A stretch of 64,000 nt of DNA, from contig NC_132928.1 of the NCBI RefSeq assembly GCF_047675955.1, positions 44,696,889 through 44,760,888 on the forward strand. The letters run 5' to 3'. The DNA comes from Chlorocebus sabaeus. Its lineage: Eukaryota > Chordata > Mammalia > Primates > Cercopithecidae. Each line of letters opens with the position of its first letter. Position 1 is the stretch's first letter. Of this stretch, positions 55,018-64,000 are shown one piece after another. Position numbers and translations under genes: made by a program. The notes under the pieces were generated by a model that was not told the DNA's origin, did not search any database, and saw only the letters and a program-made list of their open reading frames with translations.

Positions 55018-55915
55018 GAAAATTGGGAAGGCACATTAAAAAGTGGGCAAAGGACATGAACACATACTTTTTAAAAGAAGGCATAAATGAGGCCAACGGT
55101 CATATAAAAAAACCCCCTCAGCATCACTGATCATTAGAGACATGCTAATCAAAACCACAATGAGATTTCATCTCACACCAGTCAGAATAGCCATTATTAA
55201 AAAGTCAAAACATAGCAGTTGCTAGTGAGATTGTGGAGAAAAAGGAACGTTTATACACTGTTGTTGGGAGTGTAAATTCAACCATTTAGTTCAACTATTG
55301 TGGAAGACAGTGTGGCAATTCCTCAAAGACCTAAAAACAGAAATACCACTCGACCTAGCAATGCCATTACTGGGTATATACCCAAAGGAACATACATTGT
55401 TCTGTCATAAAGACACAAGCATGCATATGTTCGTTGCAGCACCATTCACAATAGCAAAGACATAGAATCAACCTAAATGCCCATCAATGGTAGACTGGAT
55501 AAAGAAAATGTGGTACATATACACCATGGAATACTATGCAGCCATAAAAAAGAACAAGATCATGTTCTTTGTAGGAACATGAATGGAGCTGGAGGCCATT
55601 ACCCTAAGTGAATTAACACAGGAACAGAAAACCAAATACCGCATGTTCTCACTTATAAGTGGGAGCTAAATGATGAGAACACATGGACACATACAGGGGA
55701 ACCACACACAATGAGGTCTATTGGAGGGTGGAGCCTGGGAGGAGGGAGAGGATCGGGAAAAATAACTAATGAGTACTATGCTTATTACCCGGGTGACGAA
55801 ATAATCTGTCCAACAATCCCCCAAGGTGCACATTTACCTATTTAACAAACTTGTACATGTCTCCCTGAACTTAAAATAAAAGTTAAATTAAAAAAGAAAG
55901 GAAAAACTGGGAAGA
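55018..55915 (+). mobile_element. 5'-truncated primate L1 3' end with target duplication
   Basis: Sense L1 (L1PA/PB-like): aaagtgggcaaaggacatgaac, ggaatactatgcagccataaa, ggaacatgaatggagctgg, ttctcacttataagtgggagc, ccctgaacttaaaataaaag and an A-rich end near 55893. Flanks ggaaaattgggaag (about 55018) and ggaaaaactgggaag (about 55901) form the target duplication. ORF2 frames are broken. Confidence 0.85.
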
Positions 55916-56215
55916 CAGAGCTAAGGACTTGCCATTAACCAGCAAGGGTAAAACGAGAAAGAAAAATTGTGCAGTATTGTATTCATACCAACAGGTTACA
56001 GAAATATTTAAATTATCTCTGTAATTGTAATTGCTATCTGTATATAAATTAAGTCTTAATATTGTATATTATAAGCATTTTCCCATATTACGAAGTCATA
56101 TTTAAAACATAATTTATAATAAACAGAAAATAATACCCCTCAAGTATTAGATTATATGCGAAATGTTTAGAAATATACATTTTCATTTAATTTTTATAAT
56201 ATTTATATGAAGTAG
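55916..56215. other. Unannotated AT-rich sequence
   Basis: No recognised element. Confidence 0.4.
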
Positions 56216-56350
56216 GTAAATTATCACCACCTTACAGATGAAAGTATGTGAGGCTAGGAGATGTTAAAGTCATGCAGCGAGTACTTGACTGAGTCAGCTG
56301 AAACCTTAGAGTGTCTGATTGGAAAGCCTGTCCTCTGACCGTACTGCCTT
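56216..56350 (-). repeat. MIR element
   Basis: Antisense MIR: aaattatcaccaccttacagatgaaag, gctgaaaccttagagtgtctg, cctgtcctctgaccgtactgcc. Confidence 0.8.
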
Positions 56351-56755
56351 TCATATTGTATATCATCATGTCAAGGTGCCACCACCTCATCAACTGCTTC
56401 CCCTACTGTTGAATATTTAAGTTGTTTTAAAGTTTTTAAAAAAATCTTCAATAGTCTGTGAACACTTAAGTAGATCACTTAAGTATATTTAAGTAGATCT
56501 AAGGGTTTTCACCTTTTACATACATGAAAATGGTAACTGCCATTAACTGGTGTGGTAACCATTTCACAATGTAGATAAATATCTATATCAAATCACAGTG
56601 TATACATCACATATGTACAATTTTGATGTGTCAATTATTTCTCAATAAAGCTGGAGGGAAATAATCTAAGGTGAACATCCTTGCACATGCATTTTGCCAT
56701 GTTGCATATATAAGATTTACATGTATACTTACACATGAATCTCTTTAACATTGAT
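56351..56755. other. Unannotated AT-rich sequence
   Basis: No recognised element. Repeated acttaagtagatc-like units at about 56465-56504. Confidence 0.4.
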
Positions 56756-56891
56756 GCTTTATTAAAAAATAAAATTTTTAGGTTGAGGGGTACATGTACA
56801 GGTTTGTTATACAGGTAACTTGTGTGTCATGGGGGTCTGGTGTACTCATTATGTTGTTATCCAGTTAATAAATATAGTACTGGATAAGTAG

Positions 56892-57009
56892 TGTTTCTTT
56901 CTTTTCCTTCCTTCCTTCCTTCCTTCCTTCCTTCCTTCCTTCCTTCCTTCCTTCCTTCCTTCTTTCCTTCCTTCCTCTTTCTTTCTTCTTTCCTTTCTTT
57001 CTTTTTTTT
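56892..57009 (+). repeat. TTCC/TTTC microsatellite
   Basis: About 16 TTCC units then TTTC/TTTCC variants, grown from the poly(A) tail of the adjoining antisense Alu. Confidence 0.95.
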
Positions 57010-57294
57010 TTGAGACAGGGTCTTGCTCTGTTGCTCAGGCTGGGGTGTGGTGGCACTATCTCAGCTCACTGCAACCTTTGCCTCCTGGGCTCAAGTAATC
57101 TTCCCATCTCAGTTTCCCAAGTAGCTGGTACTACAGGTACTCACCACCACACCCAGCTAATTTTTTGTATTTTTTGTAGATGTGGGGTTTCACTATGTTG
57201 CCCAGGCTGATCTTGGACTCCTGGACGCAAGCAATCCACCTGCCTTGGCCTCCCAAAGTGTTGGGATCACAGGCATGAGCCACTGCACCTGGTC
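57010..57294 (-). mobile_element. Alu element in L1
   Basis: Antisense Alu with head gcacctggtcc. gataagtag before the tail and gatagatag after the head are a probable target duplication. Confidence 0.85.
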
Positions 57295-57750
57295 CGATAG
57301 ATAGTTTTTCCATCCTCTCCCTCCTTGCACCCTCCACCCTCCGGTAGGCCCCAGCGTCTGTTGTTCCCCTCCATGTGTCCCTGTGCTCTCAGTGTTTAGC
57401 TCCCACTTATAAATGAGAACATGTGGTATTTGGTTTCCTGTTCCTGCGTTAGTTCGCTAAGGGTGATAGCCTCCAGCTCCATCCATGTTGCTGCAAAGGG
57501 TGTCATCTCATTCTTTTTATGGCTGCATAGTACTTTATGGTATATATTTACCATATTTTCTTTATCCAGTTCACTGTTGATGGGCATTTGGGTTGATTCC
57601 GTGTCTTTGCTAGTGTAAATAGTGCTGCGATGAACATACATGTGCGTATGTCATTATGGTAGAATAATTCCTGGGAGTGAAAATACTGGTCATCCAACAG
57701 TTTAAACATTTTAAAGTTTTTGATAACATTAAACTTGCCAACTGAAAAGT

Positions 57751-58705
57751 TGTATCAACTATACTACAACCAATAGTGTATAAAAATTACGATTTCCCTG
57801 AAACCTCCAGCACAATGGGTATGGTAACTTTAAAGTTTTTTTGGTCAATCTAATGACAAAACATCCCAAGCTCAGAACACCAACAATTGCCTAGATTTGT
57901 GGCATTCTAGCAGCCTTTGGTGTTCCTCGCTTGGCATTAGTCTTTAATACAGTAACAAATGTCATATTAATTAACTGTGATTCATTTGCATACTTAACAT
58001 TAGCCCCTCTTGAACCATGAATGCAAAACTATATTATAAAAATTAAGTCCCTGAAATTTATTTAATTCAGGTCAGCAACATTGCTCAGCCAAAGATGATT
58101 ACTCTGTCTATTGGGAGACTTTTGACTAAACCATATTGGAAATTCCTTCTATAGAAGAGAGAGAAAAAAAATCACTATCCTTTAATATCTTTGTAGACAG
58201 GAAGTCATCAGGTATTCTTGTGTTTTTGATCCTCGATATGGGTTTATGCGTGGAAGGACAGGGTAGAAGACTGGAGTGCTATTGTATAGTATAAATAAGA
58301 TTTCAGGAAATGAAGGAGTGTGATGAAAACTGAAATTTTTCTTAAAAATAATAATTGCTAAGAAATGAGTTTTAAAAATATTTTGTATACTGTTTTATGT
58401 TTTAGGAGAAATAAAAACCTTCCAGGACTCAGTAAATAATGTCCAGAAAATATGTATAGCTCACCATCTAACACATAAATAAGATTATTATCTGAAAAAT
58501 AAGGATTTTCATGGAAGTATTAAAATTACTAGTGGCATGTTCTTTATAAAAACTCTAAAATGCTACCTAATTTGTGTCTGTTCAGCTGACTAAACCACAT
58601 TGTCAACAAGGAGGCTGCCTTAATTTCCAGTTTCCGAAAAAACATACCTGGAGTGTAAACACGTATAGTAAAATGGAAAGCAGTAGTGCATAACAAAATC
58701 TCAGT
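57751..58705. other. Unannotated AT-rich sequence
   Basis: No recognised repeat or exon over ~950 bp. Confidence 0.4.
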
Positions 58706-58935
58706 ATTAAGAGGATAGGCTTTTGAGTCAGAAAAAAATTGAGTTTATATCAAGTTCTGTCACTTCCTAGCTGTTTAATTTGGGGGCAAGGGACAGTTGT
58801 TTAACCGTTTCTGTATCGTTTCCCATCTATAAAATAGGGATGCTTACACTCACTTTGTGCCCAAGTTGGAAGGGTGAAAGGAGAATATGTATTTGAAATG
58901 ACATGTAGATGACTATTAAGTGTTACTTATTTCAT
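58706..58935 (+). repeat. MIR element
   Basis: Sense MIR: aagttctgtcacttcctagctg, tttcccatctataaaataggg, ending with tattaagtgttacttattt. Confidence 0.8.
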
Positions 58936-59971
58936 TATTCAGCATGTTTCTTGGTAGATAGACTAGTGACCCAGATCTGTAATTATTTAGCTACTATGGA
59001 CTCATACTAATTTCACCTTATAGTAATTTAATTTGCTTAGTTATAATAAGCTGTCATTCTCACTGTGGGTACCATTAGGTGTGAAGTAAACAATCTGTAG
59101 CTCATTATTTTCAGCTAACAGTAATCCAAGCCAGGCTCCAGGAGATAAATAAAAAAGATGAAGAGCAAAAAGTCCAAGGGCACCAGAATATAAAATAACT
59201 CTTGAAGAATCTTGAGAAAATAAATTGTTTCAAGGTCGACATTTATTTGAAAATGAGATATAGTATTAAACATGTGCAGGAAATTTTATGCTTTGAGTGG
59301 ACGGGTTTAGTGCTAAAGTCTTTAATATAATTCATTTAACAGCCCCATAATCTGTTAAATAGCCAAGTGATTTTATTTTTATGTATTTTAGGCAGCAAAA
59401 TGAATAGCTCTTTAAGCGCTTTTTGATGTGTGAGGTAATACACTTTTTAATTGACACTAGTTAAGAATCCTTAATTTAGTAAAGTCTTCCCCGTCCCTTG
59501 ATGGTTTTTTTCTCTGACAAAGCAGAACATGTTTGTGAGTTGGTATCCATAGATATTATAATGACCTTTTATAAGCGTGATGACAAAGGATTTGATAATA
59601 ATATGTGAACAGGTAAATATGAAGATTTACATGAAACGTAGCAAGGCAAAAAGTTATCTTTGTATGTGGCACCAGAATGTATCTTAGAGAGGGAATTGTG
59701 TTACTTCAGAAAGGCATACTTAATAGACTGCTTGGAGTGGAAGATGAGACTCTCAGTCGGGCCAGCAGGAGACGCGGGCAAAAAACTTAGCATAGATGAG
59801 AGGATTCTGAAAAGATGGTAGAGTAGGGAGCACCAGAAATCTGTCTCTCCATGTAGAGAACAATTGCATTGGCAGTCTGTCTGATGTAACTATTTTGGAA
59901 ATCTGGAGTTTATTAAAGAACTGCAGCATCTAGGGGAAGGCTTGATGGTAAATTGTTGTTAATTTGATTGG
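58936..59971. other. Unannotated sequence
   Basis: No certain repeat or exon over ~1 kb; a possible weak antisense MIR near 59320-59400 is not called. Confidence 0.4.
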
Positions 59972-60276
59972 GTTTTTTGTTTGTTTGTTTTTGAGACGGA
60001 GTTTCGCTCTTTTGCCCAGTCCAGAGTGAAGTGGCGCGCGATCTCGGCTCACTGCAACCTCCGCCCCTCTGGGTTCAAGCAATTCTCCAGTCTCAGCCTC
60101 CTGAGTAGCTGGGATTACAGGCGTCCGCCACAAAGACTGGCTAATTTTTGTATTTTTAGTAGAGACGGGGTTTCGCCATGTTGGCCAGGTTCGTCTCAAA
60201 CTCCTCACCTGGTGTGATCCACTCGCCTTGGCCTCCGGAAGTGTTAGGTTTACAGAAGTGAGACACCGCGCCCAGC
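59972..60276 (-). mobile_element. AluS element
   Basis: Antisense Alu with TTTG tail and head cgcgcccagcc. Confidence 0.9.
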
Positions 60277-60689
60277 CAGTTAGGGTTAACATTAGCTCTT
60301 TGCACAGTAGCAGCTACCCATTCCCCAGCCTTCAGCCCTGTGGCGGGCAACCGTGCATGTGTATACAACTTGTAGGAGCCAAAGTGAGCAAAACAGAACC
60401 TGACCTCCAAATATTTGGAATCTGTGCTCTGATAACTGATTGCTGCTTCTCAACACAGGGATGCTGACAAAGAAGTGGGGGCCATTGTTTTGCACTTCTC
60501 CCTGTATTGCAAGCCCCTCCTGCTGTGGTTGAAGTGATTTCCAGGGAATTTAAAGAGATGACACCTTTTTACCCCCTTCTTTTTTTTCTTTTTTTCTTTT
60601 TTTTTTTGTCCCTTTTGGGAGCCAGACATTGAAGAGTAGGACACTTGAAAGCAACTGCATATAAAAGGAGAAATTAGAAAGTCACCACA
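60277..60689. other. Unannotated sequence with T/C-rich tract
   Basis: No recognised element; TTTC-rich tract at 60578-60607. Confidence 0.4.
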
Positions 60690-61687
60690 GGTACCCAGGG
60701 GAGGGTGCAGGCTCAGACAAGACCTGAGAAGACCTGAAGTTTACACCTTAGGCTGATTCTCGGCAAAGAAACAGGCTACAATAATAAATACAAAAACACA
60801 AACCAGCAAACTCTGGGAAGAAGAATCTAATTTCCAGAGTTACCACATTAATAGATTCAAGCCTTCAATTTCCAACAAAAACAATACAAAGAAACAGGAA
60901 AGTATGGCACATAAAAGGAAAAAATAAGTAAATCAATATAAACTATCCCTGGAAAAGACCTGATAATGGATCTACTAGACAAAGACTTTAAAAACAAGTG
61001 TCTTAAAGGTACTGAAAGAACTAAAGGAAGATGTGGAGAAGGTGATGAAAATGAACAAAGTAGAAATATCAGTAAATTGATAGAAAACCTAAAAAGAAAC
61101 CAAAAAGAAATTCTGGAGCTAAAAAGTACAATGACTAAAATGAGAAATTTACTAGAGAGATTCAAAGGCAGATTTGAGCAGGCAGAAGGAAGAATGAGTG
61201 AGTTTGAAGACAGGACAATGGAAATTATCAAGTATGAAAAACAGAAAAAAGATTGAAGAAAAGTAGAACAAGGTCTAAGGAACATGTGGGACACCATTAG
61301 GCAGACCAACATATGCCTTGTAGAAAGAGTGAAGGGCAGAGAGGATATTTGAAGAAATAATGGCTGAAACTGTCCCAAATTTGATGAAAGACATGAATAT
61401 AAACATGTAGCGAACTCAACAAACTTCAAGTAGGATGAAGTCACAGACTCACATTGAAACACAATTTGATCAAACTGTTGAAAGATAAAGACAGAGAATT
61501 TTGAAAGCAGCAAGAGAGAAGTGACTCATTACACATGAGTAATCCTCAAAACGATTATCAGCAGATTTCTCTTCAGAAATGTTGGAGGCTAGAAGGCCGT
61601 GGGCTGCACATTCAAAATGCTAAACAAACAAACAAACAAAAAACCAAAACTGTTAATCAAGAATCCTATATTTCTGAGCCAAGCAGA
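60690..61687 (+). pseudogene. L1M 5' UTR end and ORF1 remnant
   Basis: Sense old L1. From 60966 a 96-residue frame reads MDLLDKDFK, SKLIENLKRNQKEILELKS and FKGRFEQAEGRMSEFEDRT before a stop at 61254-61256. This is the coiled-coil part of ORF1p. Downstream pieces (aaatgttggaggctagaagg near 61577) come from the following old L1 region. The coding frame is broken, and the long minus-strand open frame over it is an artefact. Confidence 0.75.
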
Positions 61688-61925
61688 TGGTTTGAGCCCT
61701 CCTAGGAGTTTGAGACCAACCTGGCAACATGACAAAACCCCATTTCTACAAAAAATACCAAAAACTAGCCAGGAATGGTGGCACATTCCTGTATTCTCAG
61801 CTACTTGGGAAGTTGAATCAGGAGGATCTCTTGAGCCCAGGAGATTAAGGCTGCAGTGAGCTGTGAGCATGCCACTGCACTCTAGCCTGGACAACAGAGC
61901 GAGACCCTGTCTCAAAAAAAAAAAA
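61688..61925 (+). mobile_element. AluJ-like element, 5' part missing
   Basis: Sense diverged Alu from about caagcagatggtttgagccc; the first ~50 bases are absent. A tail at 61914-61925. Confidence 0.75.
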
Positions 61926-62170
61926 TACTCGTTGGAGACTTCAGTACCCCATTCACAATAGTGGATAGAAAAATCAGACAGAAGATTACGTTAGGAATTA
62001 GAGGACATAAAAAATAATAATAAAGCAACTAGAACTCACAGTCATGTGTAGAACCCAATGACAACAGAATACACTTTCTTCTCAAGCACATATGGGACAT
62101 TTTCCAGGATAGACCATTTGTTAGGCCACAAATTAAGCCTCAGTAGAATTTTAAAAGATAGATGTCATAT
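61926..62170 (+). mobile_element. Old L1 ORF2 fragment, sense
   Basis: ggagacttcagtaccccattc, cacatatgggacattttcc, gaccatttgttaggccacaaa fit old L1 ORF2. Continues the L1 begun at 60690 in the same orientation, with material missing. Confidence 0.65.
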
Positions 62171-63140
62171 AAAATATCTTCTGTAGCCTTCTGTATTTTC
62201 TTTGGCTTTTATTCAGCAAAATTGATAAATTTATATTAAATTCAGAAGCTTACTGAGCACATTTCCTATAAGGCTAAATTACATTATTTAAGATAGATGC
62301 TGTATAATGAGACGCTTAACTTCTCAATCAACAATTTAATCATTTGGGTGAAGGGATATGCATACTGCTCATCCGTAAGAATTGAAAGCATTCAGAATAC
62401 TTTTCTCCTTTAGAAGTTACACTAATATCTTCTAAGCTTTTGGGGCAAAAATATTAACATAAGAGCAATCAGAAATAATAGGCAGGTGCCCTATCTGGCA
62501 TAAATATTTGGGGACCTGAGTCCTGTACATCCTGGCTCCTCTTGCTCCAATTACATATTTCTCTTGGAGTCACTTCTGTCATCTCTCTGTTCCCAGTACC
62601 TCTCAATGGAACGGTCTTACTCACACAAAACTTGCGTTAATAGAATCTAGCTTTTGACATAGGTGTCTGAGTATTTCACTCATTCCCTCTGGATGTTCCT
62701 CTCTCTGTCATCTGAGTTGAGCTGCCTTTCAGCTCCTCTGTCCTCTTTAGCTTCATAATCTATTTTTGATGTGCTTCTCTGGCTCATGCTCTTTATTCTC
62801 CTTCAGGTAGTAACTGTGTGTACAGGTACACCTGCATCTGGATGCTAGAACCAAGGAACTGTTCATTCAGACCTGTTTCCCACCAGACCTTCCCACCCAT
62901 CTTGTGTTGAGTTCATTCATCAGTCTGAATTCAGTTTTCTATCTGGTTCTCAGAGGAAGATTTGTTCAGTGACCTCCAACTTCCATATGCCTTTCTGCTC
63001 TACACAGAGTTCTTGGCTGATTATGGCTTCTGCGCTCAGCTTTCAGTTCTGGCCTTCCAATGGACTGTTCTCCTCCCCTCCTTACCCCCAGAACCTAATT
63101 AACTAGTCCTGATATATCCATGATTGCTATTCTCCCTGCT
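62171..63140. other. Unannotated sequence
   Basis: No certain repeat or exon; pyrimidine-rich part at 62500-63080. Confidence 0.4.
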
Positions 63141-63343
63141 TTTGTTTCCTAACTGCAAAAGGCACAATACATAAAAAGGAATGAAGTTCTGACACAGGCC
63201 CCAACATGTATGAACATTGAAGACATTATGCTGAGTGAAATAAGTTGGACACAGAAGGACAAATATATGATTCCGCTTGTATGAGATACCTAGAGTAGGC
63301 AAATTCATAAAGACAGAAAGTAGATAAGAAGTTAGTAGGTGCA
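63141..63343 (+). mobile_element. L1M 3' part, sense
   Basis: aaaaaggaatgaagttctgac, gacattatgctgagtgaaat and ttcataaagacagaaagtag form the ordered L1M ORF2/3' UTR junction; it resumes after two Alus at 63977 with ttaccaggggctgtgg. Confidence 0.75.
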
Positions 63344-63468
63344 GCCAGGTGCGATGGCTCATACCTGTAATCTCAGCACTTTGGGAGGCTGAGGTGGGCA
63401 GATGACTTGAGGTCAGGAGTTCCACACTAGCCTGGCCAGCATGGTGAAATCCTGTCTCTATCTCTACT

Positions 63469-63501
<33 letters not shown>

Positions 63502-63665
63502 ACCAAAAATTAGCTGGGCATGGTGGTACATGCCTGTAATCCCAGCTACACGGGAGGCTGAGGCAAGAGAGTCGCTTCAACCCAGGAGGTGGAGGTTGCT
63601 GTGAGTCAAGATTGCACTACTGGGCTCCAGCCTAGGTGACACAGCAAGACTGTCTCAGAAAAAAT
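63344..63665 (+). mobile_element. AluS element
   Basis: Sense Alu from gccaggtgcgatggctcata. The middle linker is expanded to AAAAC repeats (63470-63500). Confidence 0.9.
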
Positions 63666-63675
63666 TACCAGAAGC

Positions 63676-63976
63676 CCGGCAGGGCCCCATGGCTCATGCC
63701 TGTAATCCCAGCACTTTGGGAAGCTGAGGAGGGCAGATCACTTGAGCTCAGGAGTTCAAGACCAGCCTGGGCAATGTAGTGACAGCCCTGTGTCTACAAA
63801 AAAAAAAAAAAAAAAAGAAAAAAAAATTAGCCAGGCATGATGGCCCATGCCTGTAGTCCCAGCTACTCAGGAGGCTGAGGTGGGAGGATTACTTTAACCC
63901 GGGAAGTTGAGGTTGCAGTGAGCTGAGATTGCACCTCTGCATTCCAGACTGGGTGACAGAGCAAGACTGTCTCAAT
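63676..63976 (+). mobile_element. Alu element, head to tail with the previous one
   Basis: Sense Alu from ccggcagggccccatggctc; A-rich middle linker of ~30 bases (63799-63827). Confidence 0.85.
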
Positions 63977-64000
63977 GAAAAAGTTTACCAGGGGCTGTGG
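63977..64000 (+). mobile_element. L1M 3' part, continues off the window
   Basis: aaagtttaccaggggctgtgg follows on from 63343 in L1M order and runs past the window edge. Confidence 0.55.

Larger units (their letters stand above)
56756..57750 (-). mobile_element. L1 3' end (primate L1PB-like), split by an Alu
   Basis: Antisense L1: ggggtacatgtacaggtttg and catgggggtctggtgtactc at the 3' end (56756-56886); after the Alu, cctccaccctccggtaggc, cccacttataaatgagaac, ggctgcatagtactttatgg and gctgcgatgaacatacatg (57296-57680). It is the reverse-oriented counterpart of the 55018 element. Confidence 0.85.

Noticed and set aside
60857..61513. 218-residue minus-strand open frame
   Set aside because: Antisense of the L1M ORF1 remnant; serine- and leucine-rich artefact of A-rich sense DNA.

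Overview
The window is primate nuclear DNA, most likely from an Old World monkey (macaque, baboon or relative). It is crowded with Alu, L1, MIR, L2 and MaLR copies. Three of the youngest Alus (1980-2150, 2499-2788, 29312-29610) carry variants I associate with cercopithecid AluY lineages: GTGGCCRGATCTC in all three, plus CCACCTCGCCCGGCTAG and GGCTTGAGCCACCG in the two full-length copies. No intact protein-coding gene is visible. The longer open frames are either GC-rich chance frames in the CpG island or antisense and relic frames of L1, Alu and MaLR copies.

1-15.7 kb: probably the first intron of a minus-strand gene that leaves the window on the left. The evidence is a CpG island (about 15150-16130) holding a strong minus-strand splice donor (exon end 15703, then GTGAGT). 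I do not recognise the gene. The intron holds Alus in both orientations, two Tigger-type DNA transposons, MIR, L2 and L1 fragments, a small GC-rich block (6690-6945), and a repeat-poor stretch (12.36-15.15 kb) next to the promoter.

16-29 kb: upstream or intergenic DNA with scattered Alu, MIR and L2 copies, a 2.5 kb repeat-poor block (20.5-23.0 kb), hairpin-forming sequence (23.02-23.10 kb), and the first copy of a ~580 bp duplication (23160-23740).

29-40.6 kb: a nested stack of old elements. Antisense L1M sequence makes up the floor, possibly one near-full-length L1 with an inverted internal segment. It is interrupted by an Alu monomer, which is itself split by a MaLR (MST-type) provirus with two LTRs, which in turn holds two Alus. 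A further MaLR solo LTR lies in the L1 5' part.

40.6-55 kb: an antisense L2 split by a cluster of Alus and by the second copy of the duplication (42743-43325), a truncated THE1-type LTR, a 5S rRNA pseudogene (47003-47121), L1 and Alu fragments, and two pairs of diverged repeats whose family I could not name.

55-64 kb: L1 3' ends in opposite orientations (55.0-55.9 kb sense, 56.8-57.75 kb antisense), a TTCC microsatellite, L1M ORF1 relics (60.7-62.2 kb), and an Alu pair in an L1 3' end at the right edge.

Apart from the promoter and exon, the content is mainly a record of insertions. Family names for repeats come from recognising consensus features by eye, without alignment, so subfamily calls and edges are approximate.
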